From contig NZ_JAJBTT010000046.1 of the NCBI RefSeq assembly GCF_020860705.1, positions 29,207 through 93,206 of the forward strand: a DNA stretch of 64,000 nt. Reading direction: 5' to 3'. The notes beneath the pieces were generated by a model. It had not been told where the DNA came from. It made no database searches and saw nothing but the letters and a program-made list of their open reading frames with translations. This stretch comes from Akkermansia sp. GTDB lineage: Bacteria > Verrucomicrobiota > Verrucomicrobiia > Verrucomicrobiales > Akkermansiaceae. Positions within the stretch are counted from its first letter, which is position 1. Each line of letters opens with the position of its first letter. The position numbers and the translations under genes were made by a program. Positions 9,155-19,136 of this stretch are shown piece by piece.

Positions 9155-9984
9155 AAGAAGGGGAGAAAAACTCGTACATGCATGCAGACCATGGCCTTGC
9201 ACGCAGCCAGCAGGCCGTCGTGCCTGCGGACGTAGTGGAAGTAATACCTGGGCTGGGCATTCCCCAGCGGGGAATACAAATTGCGGAGCCTGCCTGCCAG
9301 GGGCACCTTCCGGTCCGTCCAGGAAACGGCCTTGTCATGCCGTTCGCAGGTTCCCAGGCAGGAGGGGGCCACCCGCAGCCTTATTCCGCGGGCGCGCGCC
9401 GTCCGGGAATAGTCGTAATCCCCCAGGGCGTGCAGGTAGAACCCGTCCAGAATACCGATGCGCTCCACCACCCGCCGCGGCACCCATAGAATGTTCCCGT
9501 GGCATAATTCGCACTCCCTCAGGGTTCCATCCGGAATAACGGGCTTCCCGCCCGCCGTGCCTCCGTAAGTCCACTCATCCGTGCCAGGATGGCAGGTGGA
9601 GCCGCAGATGACGGCGGCGTGCTCCATCCGGCGTGAGGCTTCCAATAGATGGCCTACGGCAAACGGATGCAGCACGGTATCATCATTCAGCCACAGGTAG
9701 AAATCCGCATCCTTCTTCAAGGCGTCCTCCCATGCCATCCTCATTCCCCGGTTCCAGAACAGGGTTCCGTCCCCCCTGATGACGGATACGGAGGGGTAAG
9801 CCTGCCGCACGGCGTCTCCGGAGCCGTCGGAGGAACCGTCATCCACCAAATGCACGGAGACGTCCAGCCCCGCTTCCGGCAGTGCGGAGAACAGGGCGGC
9901 AAGGGAGCGGAGCGTTTTTTCCCTGCGGTTGTGGCACGTCATCAGAACCGCAAGTTTTTTTCCGAAGGTATCGTCAGTTTTCAT
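9136..9984 (-). CDS. Glycosyltransferase family 2
   Basis: This 282-residue GT-A fold enzyme has LAVLMTCHNRREKTLRSL at its start, then VHLVDDGSSDGS for nucleotide binding and FYLWLNDDTVL carrying the Asp-rich metal site. HALGDYDYSRTARARG resembles the ED-type catalytic region of rhamnosyltransferase-like members. It inverts configuration and adds one sugar to the repeat unit at the inner membrane face. The upstream polymerase gene overlaps its start by four bases. Confidence 0.87.
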   Translation of the reverse strand: MKTDDTFGKKLAVLMTCHNRREKTLRSLAALFSALPEAGLDVSVHLVDDGSSDGSGDAVRQAYPSVSVIRGDGTLFWNRGMRMAWEDALKKDADFYLWLNDDTVLHPFAVGHLLEASRRMEHAAVICGSTCHPGTDEWTYGGTAGGKPVIPDGTLRECELCHGNILWVPRRVVERIGILDGFYLHALGDYDYSRTARARGIRLRVAPSCLGTCERHDKAVSWTDRKVPLAGRLRNLYSPLGNAQPRYYFHYVRRHDGLLAACKAMVCMHVRVFLPFLWTATK

Positions 9985-11309
9985 GGAATGCGTACGGAAG
10001 GGAGAGGGTTAGAGGAGCGACGGCGGAAGATGCTTTCCACCCATTCATGAAGCTCGCCGTCTGTCATGGCCCGGAAATGGCTGGAATAGCACATGGCGAT
10101 CATCATCCACAGGGAGATGTTCATGATATCCAGGTTGAAGTTGGTATCCTCCAGCCATCCCCAGAGCCAGCGGAAGGCCACGAACACGCCCAGCAGCTTC
10201 ATCCAGCGGTTGTTGGATCGGTAAATGGCCAAGCAGGAGGCCTGCCAGTAAAATCCCGTGTAAAGGAAGAGTCCCGCCACTCCCGTCCAGGCGAAAATAT
10301 TGAGGAGGACGGGTTCGCACCAGGCTCGGCGTTTCTGGTCCCGGTAGGACTGGCGCTCATCACTGGACATCTGGAATCTGGTTTCATAACCCTGCGCCGG
10401 GGTGCGCCCCAGCAAAATGCAGCCGTCCTTCAGGGAAGAAGAAGCCACCTCTTCAAAGACGATGCTCCGGGAATCCGCCAGCAGGTCATCCTCCATGGAA
10501 CTTCCCGGCGCTCCGGTGTAGGAGCCGACGTCCAGAACATTGAAGACGCCGCCCAGCCCAAGGGCGAGAAAGAGGGAGGGAATTAAAAACAGGGCGTGCC
10601 GCATCATCCTGTAAAAGCAGTCCTTGAGCAAATCCCTGCCGCAATAGGCGGCTAACAGGAACAAAGCCGCCAGCGCCTTTAAAATCTGGCTCCTGGCCCC
10701 CATGCTGACGCACACCATCAGGCATGCCATGACCAGCACCACCAGCTTCCATTTCCGGGGCAGCAGGGGCAGCCACGGCACCAGCATCAGCAAGGGATTC
10801 AGCAGGGAGGCGTAAAAGTCCGGATTGAGGGTGAGCATGAACAGGAAAAAAACGGGGATGAACACCTTGAACCAGACGGACAGGACCTGCCGCGTCACCT
10901 CCGGCAGGCTGAATACGTAAACCAGCACGGGAATGAAAAGCGTGGGGGCATTCGTCACAAGGGCCCGCGCGGACCAGTAGCCGTCCACGGCGAAGACGCC
11001 CCGCAGGCAGCAAATGAATACCCACAGGAAATAAATGGAGAAGAGGGGATAGACGGGGGCGTCCTCCCGCCGGAAATACTTCCGCATGATGACGAAGGAC
11101 ACCGCCAGCAGGAGGGCGGAGGAAAGGGAAATGGCCTGTTCCGTACAAATCGGGTGAAGGACGGCGGCAGACGAGTACATGGCCAGCATGATCATGGCCT
11201 TCACCAGAATGATGAAGGGGAGCACGACCCGGATGCTTGAAGGAAGGCGGGATTTCCCGTCAAGGGGCAGGCCTTTATTCGCCTGAAATAAAAGGTCCGT
11301 ATTACGCAT
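9981..11309 (-). CDS. O-antigen polymerase (Wzy) or ligase-like membrane protein
   Basis: This 442-residue protein has about ten to twelve predicted membrane helices and one large hydrophilic loop at roughly residues 250-330 (DVGSYTGAPGSSMEDDLLAD onward). That layout is the hallmark of Wzy polymerases and O-antigen ligases, whose sequences are otherwise poorly conserved. Context with a Wzx flippase and chain-length kinase favours Wzy, which joins flipped repeat units in the periplasm. Overlaps its neighbours by eight and four bases. Confidence 0.7.
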   Translation of the reverse strand: MRNTDLLFQANKGLPLDGKSRLPSSIRVVLPFIILVKAMIMLAMYSSAAVLHPICTEQAISLSSALLLAVSFVIMRKYFRREDAPVYPLFSIYFLWVFICCLRGVFAVDGYWSARALVTNAPTLFIPVLVYVFSLPEVTRQVLSVWFKVFIPVFFLFMLTLNPDFYASLLNPLLMLVPWLPLLPRKWKLVVLVMACLMVCVSMGARSQILKALAALFLLAAYCGRDLLKDCFYRMMRHALFLIPSLFLALGLGGVFNVLDVGSYTGAPGSSMEDDLLADSRSIVFEEVASSSLKDGCILLGRTPAQGYETRFQMSSDERQSYRDQKRRAWCEPVLLNIFAWTGVAGLFLYTGFYWQASCLAIYRSNNRWMKLLGVFVAFRWLWGWLEDTNFNLDIMNISLWMMIAMCYSSHFRAMTDGELHEWVESIFRRRSSNPLPSVRIP

Positions 11310-11976
11310 GCACGCTCCTTTCCATCATCGGAGAAACTTTCCCCTCCTCCAGCCCGCGGATGCGGCGCGCCGGATTTCCCGCCCATACCTCATTGGAAGG
11401 GATGGAACGCGTTACCACGGAACGGGCTCCTACGACGGCGTTATCCCCGATGGAAACGCCTTTTAAAATGAAAGCTCCGGCCCCGAGAAAGACGTTGTTC
11501 CCAATCCTGACGGGAGCGGACCGGCGCTGAAGCCTGTCCTCCGCTCCCCGCCTGGCTTCCGGGTCCAATGCGTGGAAATCCGTATCCATGATATGGACTC
11601 CGAATCCGGCCTTTACATCGTCGCCAATAGTCACCGACCGCGTGCAGATGATGACGGTATTGCTGACGCCCACCCGGTTGCCGATGCGCAGCACGCCGTC
11701 CCGGTCCACGGAAATCAGGCAGCGCTGGGAGGAACGGGAGACGCCGTGGGGGCCGTTTCTCATGGTAAATTCCCTTCCTATGCGGCACGGAACGGAACGG
11801 CGGTGGCTTCCCCTGGATATCCTGACGTCCGGAATTCCGAACGAACAGAGGCCGGGGCCGTAAACCGCATTGCCGGCATACAGGAGCCACCTGGCATACC
11901 AATTGTGAAGCGGATGCGTGCAGACGGCCCAACAGCGGAGCACGGCTTTCCTGGTAAGGCAAATCAATTGCTGCAT
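11302..11976 (-). CDS. Hexapeptide-repeat acetyltransferase
   Basis: This 224-residue left-handed beta-helix protein carries VTIGDDVKAGFGVHIMDTD with the catalytic-type HIMDTDFHALDP segment, then VRIGNNVFLGAGAFIL, IGDNAVVGARSVVT and WAGNPARRIRGL at the end. It belongs to the same broad family as the 6.6 kb acetyltransferase but is not a close copy. It probably acetylates a sugar of the surface polymer using acetyl-CoA. Its start lies inside the end of the upstream glycosyltransferase gene (13-base overlap). Confidence 0.85.
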   Translation of the reverse strand: MQQLICLTRKAVLRCWAVCTHPLHNWYARWLLYAGNAVYGPGLCSFGIPDVRISRGSHRRSVPCRIGREFTMRNGPHGVSRSSQRCLISVDRDGVLRIGNRVGVSNTVIICTRSVTIGDDVKAGFGVHIMDTDFHALDPEARRGAEDRLQRRSAPVRIGNNVFLGAGAFILKGVSIGDNAVVGARSVVTRSIPSNEVWAGNPARRIRGLEEGKVSPMMERSVHA

Positions 11977-13289
11977 GAGGCCCCCTCCCTTCCTTCATCT
12001 TCTTCTGTCCCGTTTCTGGCATCTCCGGCAATGCTCCCGTAAATGCGCTTCAGCTGTTCCGCATTCGCGGAACGGTCATGCCTTGCCAGGGAGGCCTGCC
12101 TTCCGCGGAAGGAAATGCGCCTGCACAAATCCATGTCCCCGAACAGGCGGCATACCAGCATGGCCAGCATTTCCGTCTCTTCAAACCGGTACAGGAATCC
12201 CGTTTCCCCGTCGGACACGGAATCCATCATGCCTCCGGCATAGGACGCGATGCAGGGAGTGCCCACCATCTGGGCTTCCCCCAGAGAATTGGACTCATTT
12301 TCAATCATGGAGGGGCAAACGAAGACATGCGCCTTCCGGAATTGGCTGCACATCTGCTCCGCGTCCAGGCGGCCCAGCCAGAGGAAGCGATCCCGGACTC
12401 CAAGCCGTTCCATCAGGTTTCCCAGATAACGGGCGTAGCCGTTCCTGCGCCACGCAGGGACTGACAGGATGTCCGGTCCGGCCACCCGCACCCTGGCGTC
12501 AGGATAATGCCGCAGGACCAGAGGAAGAGCCTCCACTACCTTGTGCAGCCCTTTCAGGGGGTAGTGGGACTGGCTGAGAAAAATCGTATGCTTTTCGCAC
12601 GCCCCGGCATCCCATTCATGACGGTAAAAGGGTTCCCTGAGCGTGGGATGAAGAACATGGTACCGTGCCGCGGGGTTCATGGCCCATGCGTGGGTACGGT
12701 CCCAGGCGGTACGCCCGATCACATGGCGCACTTTGCCGAACAGCTCCCGTTCATATCTTCCGCGCGCCTTCATCTTCCGCTGCTGGGCAAAAAGCGTATC
12801 GCGGCGCAGCAGATCGCGGAAGGTAACGGATTTCACGAGTTCCCGGGGAGAAATGCCGCCCAGATAGAACCCGGCGCAGACGGAAGACAGCCCCTGGATG
12901 GAAACGGCCGTGCGTTCCGCCCCGCAGGCCCGCGCCCAGGCCAGGGAGTGCGGATATTCGGAACCGTGGATATGGACCACATCCGGGCCGAACATGTCCC
13001 TGATTTCCCGGAAACAGGGTTCCAGCTCCTTCCTGTACCCCTCCATGCCGGCAGGGGCGGGAATCAGGTAATAGGCCATGGCCTCCCCGTCCAGGCGGCG
13101 CAGAGTGCGCCCCGGGTAAAGCATGGCCGCGGCCAGCTTTAAATCCGGGGCGGCCTTCAACAGCTCCTGCGCCCCCGCGTACATCCAGCCTCCCAGAACC
13201 GGTTCCGGAAGTCCAAGCATCCGGCACGGTTCAGGAAACAGGATATTGGACAGCCAGAGCACGTTCATCCCTTTTTCCGGAGCATTCAT
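11964..13289 (-). CDS. Glycosyltransferase family 4
   Basis: This GT-B transferase of 441 residues begins with MNVLWLSNILFPEP and GGWMYAGAQELLKA. It has DVVHIHGSEYPHSLAWA at the end of the first half. The second half contains IFLSQSHYPLKGLHKVV, FLWLGRLDAEQM and the E-x7-E motif in PSMIENESNSLGEAQ. I chose the ATG at 13289, just after the stop of the upstream gene at 13295, over the longer frame to 13364 with a basic, low-quality extension. Sugar specificity is unknown. Confidence 0.87.
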   Translation of the reverse strand: MNAPEKGMNVLWLSNILFPEPCRMLGLPEPVLGGWMYAGAQELLKAAPDLKLAAAMLYPGRTLRRLDGEAMAYYLIPAPAGMEGYRKELEPCFREIRDMFGPDVVHIHGSEYPHSLAWARACGAERTAVSIQGLSSVCAGFYLGGISPRELVKSVTFRDLLRRDTLFAQQRKMKARGRYERELFGKVRHVIGRTAWDRTHAWAMNPAARYHVLHPTLREPFYRHEWDAGACEKHTIFLSQSHYPLKGLHKVVEALPLVLRHYPDARVRVAGPDILSVPAWRRNGYARYLGNLMERLGVRDRFLWLGRLDAEQMCSQFRKAHVFVCPSMIENESNSLGEAQMVGTPCIASYAGGMMDSVSDGETGFLYRFEETEMLAMLVCRLFGDMDLCRRISFRGRQASLARHDRSANAEQLKRIYGSIAGDARNGTEEDEGREGASCSN

Positions 13290-13294
13290 CTTCT

Positions 13295-14314
13295 TCACCA
13301 GTAGCACCCTCCTTCCACACGGCTGGCGTGGCCTACCGTTTCCTCTCTTCCCGGCCGCGCCCACGCGTCATTGAAAAGTCGGGAATAATCATATTTGGGA
13401 GCTCCGGGATCGGCCCCGTAGGCCGGGTCTTCCCAGCGCCTGCCCCGCAGGCCGAACAGCAGTTGAAGAGCCCCTCCGAGATGCACGGCCTGCCTGCCCC
13501 GCCTCTTGGCATGGGCCGCCAGATGGAAGCCGTAAGCCCCGCATCCGATGAGACAGACGTCGTAATCCCGGCGGTCCATCTCCCCCTCCATCCATGCCAG
13601 GGCTTCAAACCAGTCGGCAAAACGGCCTGGCCCCGCGCCCAGGCTCTGGACGGCGGCCAGCGTCTCCAGGGAAAAGGAAGGAAGAACCTCCGGGTTTTCA
13701 AAAATCCTTTCCCTGTTCCGTTCATATTGAAGCGTTATGCTTTCCGCAAAAGGATGGACCACCAGCACCTTCCTTCCCTCCAGGGTCCTGCTCCATGGCC
13801 GGGAAGACCAGTAAGGCTCCAGATTCAGCAGGCGCACACGAGGAACGTCCCGGATCATGGGCATCACCTCCCGTTCGTACGGAAGCCAGCTTCCCAAGAC
13901 ATCCAGTTCCATCATATCACGGAGCATCAGCTCGCAGAAACGGGCCAGATATTCCGGCGTGGCCGGGAAAAAACCGGACCACTCCCGCATCTGCCTCATG
14001 ATGCTTTTATTCCACCACCACTGGTCTCTCCGGCCAGTGATGTAATCCAGCGGATTCCTGCCCGCCTTTCCAATCTCCAAATAATTATGCAGGCAAGACA
14101 TTTCCGTGCAGCCAAACCGTCCCACCATGGCGGGGCGCCCGGAGCGGAGAAGGTTCTCAATCATCGCGGAGGCCGCATCCGCATCCAGTTCACAGGAGGG
14201 GGGGCGCAGTTCCTCCCTGCCAGAACAGCGGTCAAACACGCGGCGCAGCAAATGCAAACCCTGGTGCATCAGTGAAATCATGGCATGGACAAGTTTAATT
14301 GCCTCCGCAGGCAT
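13295..14314 (-). CDS. GT-D fold (DUF1792-like) glycosyltransferase
   Basis: This 339-residue protein resembles the GT-D fold glycosyltransferases first known as DUF1792. It has a conserved early motif VGRFGCTEMSCL and a late motif CLIGCGAYGFHLAAHAKR followed by AVHLGGALQLLFGLRGRRW, which is very characteristic. In streptococci such a domain adds glucose in glycoprotein maturation; here it probably acts on the polysaccharide repeat unit. Its start overlaps the upstream gene by 20 bases. Confidence 0.7.
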   Translation of the reverse strand: MPAEAIKLVHAMISLMHQGLHLLRRVFDRCSGREELRPPSCELDADAASAMIENLLRSGRPAMVGRFGCTEMSCLHNYLEIGKAGRNPLDYITGRRDQWWWNKSIMRQMREWSGFFPATPEYLARFCELMLRDMMELDVLGSWLPYEREVMPMIRDVPRVRLLNLEPYWSSRPWSRTLEGRKVLVVHPFAESITLQYERNRERIFENPEVLPSFSLETLAAVQSLGAGPGRFADWFEALAWMEGEMDRRDYDVCLIGCGAYGFHLAAHAKRRGRQAVHLGGALQLLFGLRGRRWEDPAYGADPGAPKYDYSRLFNDAWARPGREETVGHASRVEGGCYW

Positions 14315-15155
14315 TCCCTTCCCGAAGGAAGCGGCGCTTCATGGACCGGAGTTCCAGCCGGCTACGCCACGTCTTCCAGTTCCTGGCGGCATTCCTGATT
14401 CTTGCGGAGCAAGGGGTCTTTTCCTCCGGATCAAAAAAACCCCTCCTGGAAAAATCCATGGATATGCCGTGCCGTTCAAACAGCTCCGCCACCGGCCCGT
14501 ACCATTTGCCGTGGATGATGCCCGTGAAAATGTAAGGAATGATCTGGTACCCCTCCCGGGAAAACAAGGAGGGGTCCACCGTTAAAAACTCCATGCGGGA
14601 ATACTTCGCCCTCCGGCTGCCGAAGTATTCGAACTTCCATGCGGATTCCTCCTTCCTCAACAGGGAAAGCAGCGTCTCCCGGCGCCACAGGGAGCCCTGG
14701 CAGCACGCATACCAGGGGTAATCCGGGTCACTGGTGAAAAGGCCTTCATACCGCGAAGGCTCACGAGCCGGAATTCCCTCCGGCGTCAACTGGATGCAGG
14801 GAATTTCCGGATGGGCGCGCATCAGCGCCGCATACCTTTCCACCGCCTCGCCGTCCACCGGCGCCGTCAGGAAGTAATCCTCCTGCATGTACAGCACCGT
14901 GTCCGTTTCCATGGCCTCCAGGGCCCATTTCAGGCATTCGCTCCACGTGGCCCTCCTGCGCCCTGGAATGATCCGGCCTGCGCAGCTCCTCAGGGAAACG
15001 ACGTTTTTTTCCGGACCGGAGTAGGACTTGTATTCCGTATTCAAGTAGACGCGGGCGGAGCAATCAGGCCAATAAAGGGACCAGAGCCTGAAAAAAGGCT
15101 GCCAGCAGTCTTCAAAGGAATCACAGGTATTGACGAGAATGGAATAGGATTTCAT
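14295..15155 (-). CDS. Putative glycosyltransferase, uncharacterised
   Basis: This 286-residue protein begins YSILVNTCDSFEDCWQPFF and continues RVYLNTEYKSY. The segment TVLYMQEDYFLTAPVDGEAV places an acidic EDYFL motif where GT-A enzymes carry the metal-binding DxD. The position between the Wzx gene and a GT-D gene supports a sugar-transfer role. There is no signal peptide or membrane segment, so it acts in the cytoplasm. I do not know a named family for it. It starts five bases after the flippase gene. Confidence 0.6.
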   Translation of the reverse strand: MKSYSILVNTCDSFEDCWQPFFRLWSLYWPDCSARVYLNTEYKSYSGPEKNVVSLRSCAGRIIPGRRRATWSECLKWALEAMETDTVLYMQEDYFLTAPVDGEAVERYAALMRAHPEIPCIQLTPEGIPAREPSRYEGLFTSDPDYPWYACCQGSLWRRETLLSLLRKEESAWKFEYFGSRRAKYSRMEFLTVDPSLFSREGYQIIPYIFTGIIHGKWYGPVAELFERHGISMDFSRRGFFDPEEKTPCSARIRNAARNWKTWRSRLELRSMKRRFLREGNACGGN

Positions 15156-15159
15156 GGAA

Positions 15160-16701
15160 TTATCTGGAAAACTGGATTTTCCTCCAGGCGCTTTTCAGGA
15201 AAAAAACAAAGGTGCCGCGCTCCCTGCCGTCCAGAGAAAAAAACCAGAGGAAAAGGAGGAAGACGACCAGAAGCGAGCAGGTACGGAACAATACCGGAAC
15301 AGGTGAAAGAGACGCATCAATCCGTGACAGGAGAATGCCCGCGGCAAACGTAGCCACGCTGGGAACAAGGCACGGCGCCAGCACCCGGAAAGAAAAATCC
15401 CGCAGGCCGAGACCAAGGCGGCGCACGCAAATGAAAAGGGCCAGAATCCCCCCCGGAAGGGATACGAAGAGAATGGCGGCCACATACATCATGCAGGGAG
15501 GCCACCCCATGCGGTAGAATCCCCAAGTAGAGCCCAGGAAAAGAATTCCGGACCCCGTTTTCACCAGCGTGTACAGGCGGATGTTCCCCTCCGCGTAAAT
15601 GGCGGATCCCAGGCTGAGGAAAAGCTGTTCCAGCAGGGTCCTGGCAAGCTGAAGCCTGCAGAACAGGACCGCCCAGGCGGGAACGGAATGAAGCCAGAGG
15701 CCCAGGAGCCCCGGAGCCTCCAGAATCAGGGGAATGGCGAAAACCGCCATGAGCAGGTAGGCGAATTTGCAGCCGGACAGGGTGGCCCGCAGCATGAGGC
15801 CGCGGTTGCCCGCCCCTTCACTTTTTGAAATGACCGGATTCAGGGCCTTCAGCATGGTCCCGGAAAAGGCCATGGTTTGTCCGTTGATCTGCTGGGCGAC
15901 GGCCTGCGCCGCATTGAGGGCGACGCCGAAAAAGTGGTTCAGGACAATGCCGACGCCGTATTCCGACAACATGCTGCTGGCGGAAACCGTGAAATTCCAG
16001 CCCGCAAAGCTCCCCATTTCCCGGAAAACGCCGCGTTTCCAATAACGCAGCGGCGCAATCACGCACTCCACATAATTCCTGCGGCAATAAACAAGCATGG
16101 CCGTCATGGCAAGGATGGAAATCCCGGCCATTAAAGCTCCGTACAGAATCAGCTTGTCTGCCAGCACGTGAACGACAAGCAGGGCCGCCCCCAGCTTCAG
16201 GAAAGATTCCAGAACGCCTATGACGGCGAAATACAGCATATTTTCATGGGCGTTCAGCATGGCTTCATAGGGAACGCCCAGAATGCCGGCCACGGTGCTG
16301 GCGATCATGGCCCAGTAAACGCACCTGGCGGCAAAAACCCGGTCTTCCGGAATATTGAGGAGATGCCCGAACAGGAAGGGGGCCGCAGCATACAGCAGGA
16401 TTCCGACCATCACGGCAATGGCAAGATGGAGCACCACGCTAATATTAAACACGATTTTCTGTTTCTCCGGGTCCCCTTCCCCCTCCGCGTAGCTCATGAA
16501 GCGCTGGGTAGCCGCCGCCATGCTGGCGTTGAGAAAGGCCAGCATGGCAATCACGCCCGCCACCATGTTGAAAATACCGAAGTCGTCCACTCCCAAGGCA
16601 TTCAAAACCAGACGCGTCGTGTACAGGGAAATGAACATGGTAATGCCCATTTTCATATACAGGAATCCTGTGTTCCTTATCACTCTGGAGACGGTGTTCA
16701 T
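15160..16701 (-). CDS. Polysaccharide repeat-unit flippase (Wzx-like)
   Basis: This 513-residue protein has about 12-14 hydrophobic helices. The N-terminus RVIRNTGFLYMKMGITMFISLYTTRLV and LGVDDFGIFNMV is typical of the MOP-superfamily polysaccharide transporters. It should move the finished lipid-linked unit across the inner membrane for polymerisation by the Wzy-like protein at 10-11.3 kb. It is separated from the upstream BY-kinase gene by 74 bases, the first clear gap in the run of glycosyltransferase genes. Confidence 0.88.
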   Translation of the reverse strand: MNTVSRVIRNTGFLYMKMGITMFISLYTTRLVLNALGVDDFGIFNMVAGVIAMLAFLNASMAAATQRFMSYAEGEGDPEKQKIVFNISVVLHLAIAVMVGILLYAAAPFLFGHLLNIPEDRVFAARCVYWAMIASTVAGILGVPYEAMLNAHENMLYFAVIGVLESFLKLGAALLVVHVLADKLILYGALMAGISILAMTAMLVYCRRNYVECVIAPLRYWKRGVFREMGSFAGWNFTVSASSMLSEYGVGIVLNHFFGVALNAAQAVAQQINGQTMAFSGTMLKALNPVISKSEGAGNRGLMLRATLSGCKFAYLLMAVFAIPLILEAPGLLGLWLHSVPAWAVLFCRLQLARTLLEQLFLSLGSAIYAEGNIRLYTLVKTGSGILFLGSTWGFYRMGWPPCMMYVAAILFVSLPGGILALFICVRRLGLGLRDFSFRVLAPCLVPSVATFAAGILLSRIDASLSPVPVLFRTCSLLVVFLLFLWFFSLDGRERGTFVFFLKSAWRKIQFSR

Positions 16702-16775
16702 GAAACGGAGGAAGAAGAAAATCCGGGAAAAAGGCTATAGGGCGAATGCTGAAGAAAAAGGGGTGGTTAACGGCG

Positions 16776-19112
16776 CTATCCGTCAGTTTCGGAATACTCG
16801 TTGTAATAATGAAAACGGGAGTTTTTGAAATTCTCCGCATTGAGGATAACAGCTCCGGAACGGAATTCTCCTTTGTCCGCCAGCCCCTGGATGACGGGGA
16901 CGTACTGCCTCTCTATCATGCCGCACCTGATGACATAAAGGACCAGGTCCGCATGGCGCGCCATGAGGGAGGCATCCGCCACGACCTCATAAGGGCAGCC
17001 GTCCAAAATAATGCGGTCATACCGGGCGCGCCAGTACCGGAGCAGCTCTTCCAAACGGCCCTGAGTCAACAAAGCGACGGGATTGGGGGGAACGGGGCCT
17101 GCCGTCACCAGGTCAAATCCCGGGAACCTCCTACCGGATTGCAGGACGGAATCCGGAGAGACCTGTGGATTCATCAGCAGGTGTACGAGGCCCCTGGCAT
17201 TCTTCCCTCCGTAAAAGGCGGAAAGACTGGCCTTGCGGAGGTCTCCGTCAATGAGAAGGACTTTTTTCCCCGTCTGGGCATACACGGCGGCCAGGTTCAG
17301 GGCCGTAAACGTCTTCCCTTCCCCCGCCCTTGTGGACGTAAGGAACAGGACGCGGGGCGCTTCCTCCGGATTGGGCAGCAGCATAAGTTCCGCATTGTTG
17401 CGGAGGATGTGAAAACATTCCTCCATGAAGGAGCGGCCATTTGTGACGACCAGCGGCATCTTCTTCCGCTCCTTTCCGGAAAGCAGGGGCAGCTCCCCTG
17501 CCAGCGGCAGGTCCGTCAGGCCGGCAAGGTCCTTCTTATCCCGCACCTTTGTATTCAGGGCGTTTCCGGCCAGCAGGGTCACAAGGCTTGCAAAAGCGCC
17601 TCCGGCCATGCCGCCCAGCGTCATCAGGGACAGTTTGGGTGCTACGGGGGCGTTGGAGCCGAACGCGGGTTCCAGAATGCGCGCGCTCGGTTCCGTCGTG
17701 GCCAGGGCCAGGGCGTTTTCCTCCCTCTTTTTCAGCAGCATCAGGTAAAGTTCCTCCATGACCTTCTGCTCCCGGAGCAGAGGGACCAGGCCTTCATCCT
17801 TGGAAGCCATGTCCGACAAAAGCCGGTTGAGTTCATTCCGCTCCTTTTCCAGCTCACCCATCCTCACTTCCAGCGCATTGCAGTAATTGGCGATGGAACG
17901 GCCAATGGACTCGCGCATCTCCTTCATATTCTCCGCGAGGGAGGAAACCATGGGATTCTGCCTTCCCGCGCTGGCGAACAACTTTTTATGCTGGAGGAAA
18001 TTGTCATTGAAAAGTTCTATCTGCTTGGCAATTCCCGCATCCTGAATGCCTATATTGGCGGGGATCATGTCCTGCCGCCGGCTCCGGTCCGCCAGCAGCT
18101 TGGCGAGCACCTTCACCTGAATCAACTCCGTCCTGGTGGTAAAAAGTTCCGTCCCTATTTCCTGCACCCTGTTGAACGTGGCATCCAGCGTCGTATCCAT
18201 GTCCTTGACGATCCTGCTGTTGCGCTTGTAGTCAATCACCTGCTTGTCTACGCCGCCGAGCTGGCCACCGAGCTTGCCAATGCGTTTGACAATGAAATCC
18301 TCCGCCCTCGAGGCCGCCATTTGCTTCTCCCGTCTGGAATGGTCATTGTAAACCTCAATAAGATAATTCAGGGCGTCTTCCGCCTTTTGGGGATGGGAAA
18401 GCCTCAACGTTAGCTCTAGCAGGCTGCTTTCCTTGGAATCGGGCCGCGTTACGCTCAGCTGGCCCAGCATTCCGGCGGTGGCCTCCTTCACGGAAACGCG
18501 CTCCACGAAAATGGTCCTTCCCATGCTGCCTGAAGAAAAATGGGAAGTAGGGCATACCTTCACCGTAGCGAAGGAAAGCTTCAAAGGGACACCGAACTTC
18601 CCCTGCAGAACGTTTTCCCGGCCCTCCTTCTCCCGATAGGACAGGGAAAATTCCCGGCCATTCAGCGGAGTAACCGCCAGGGAGCAAGGCTGAAACGCCA
18701 CCTCTTCACTGAACTCCGCCTTCAGAGGAGTCGTATGGTAAAGATCCACTTCCCGGATATTCCGCTTCTCCCAGTAAGAGACGTCAAGCCCCAGCCCCTT
18801 CACGACACGGCTCATCACCTCCGAGGACTTGACCACATAGCTCTCGTTCGCCAGATTGGCCTCCCCCGGCTTGAACCCCAGATCGGAAAGAATGATTTCC
18901 GAAACCTGGGCGTTCTTCTGCTTGTCATCCCTCAGCATGATGCGGGCGGTCTTCTGGTACGAATACCCCTGCCGGGCGCAAATGAAATAAGCCACCCCCC
19001 CGCCCAGCAGGGCGCACGCCAGAATCCATGGCCAGTACCTCCTGGCCGTGGAAAAAATGAACCGGAAGGAAAAAATATCGTTGTCCTCAGGCTGTATCAC
19101 TGAAACGGGCAT
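16776..19112 (-). CDS. Chain-length determinant and BY-kinase (Wzc/GumC-type)
   Basis: This 778-residue inner-membrane protein combines a Wzz-type periplasmic part with a cytoplasmic tyrosine kinase. Membrane helices lie near residues 28-46 and about 500-520, with a long coiled-coil-rich region between. The kinase carries Walker A RAGEGKT (595-601), Walker A' VLLIDGDLRK (about 618-627) and Walker B RIILDGCPYE (about 700-709). A short C-terminal Tyr cluster, YYNEY (769-773), is the probable autophosphorylation site. It controls chain length and couples to the Wza-type exporter encoded just upstream. A counteracting low-molecular-weight phosphatase is encoded far away at 32.8 kb. Confidence 0.9.
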   Translation of the reverse strand: MPVSVIQPEDNDIFSFRFIFSTARRYWPWILACALLGGGVAYFICARQGYSYQKTARIMLRDDKQKNAQVSEIILSDLGFKPGEANLANESYVVKSSEVMSRVVKGLGLDVSYWEKRNIREVDLYHTTPLKAEFSEEVAFQPCSLAVTPLNGREFSLSYREKEGRENVLQGKFGVPLKLSFATVKVCPTSHFSSGSMGRTIFVERVSVKEATAGMLGQLSVTRPDSKESSLLELTLRLSHPQKAEDALNYLIEVYNDHSRREKQMAASRAEDFIVKRIGKLGGQLGGVDKQVIDYKRNSRIVKDMDTTLDATFNRVQEIGTELFTTRTELIQVKVLAKLLADRSRRQDMIPANIGIQDAGIAKQIELFNDNFLQHKKLFASAGRQNPMVSSLAENMKEMRESIGRSIANYCNALEVRMGELEKERNELNRLLSDMASKDEGLVPLLREQKVMEELYLMLLKKREENALALATTEPSARILEPAFGSNAPVAPKLSLMTLGGMAGGAFASLVTLLAGNALNTKVRDKKDLAGLTDLPLAGELPLLSGKERKKMPLVVTNGRSFMEECFHILRNNAELMLLPNPEEAPRVLFLTSTRAGEGKTFTALNLAAVYAQTGKKVLLIDGDLRKASLSAFYGGKNARGLVHLLMNPQVSPDSVLQSGRRFPGFDLVTAGPVPPNPVALLTQGRLEELLRYWRARYDRIILDGCPYEVVADASLMARHADLVLYVIRCGMIERQYVPVIQGLADKGEFRSGAVILNAENFKNSRFHYYNEYSETDG

Positions 19113-19136
19113 GAAAGGGAAACAGAATGAAACGGC

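Noticed and set aside
7193..9235. Plus-strand open frame of 680 codons
   Set aside because: It is antisense to three clear genes of the polysaccharide cluster and has no domain; a shadow of GC-rich codons.
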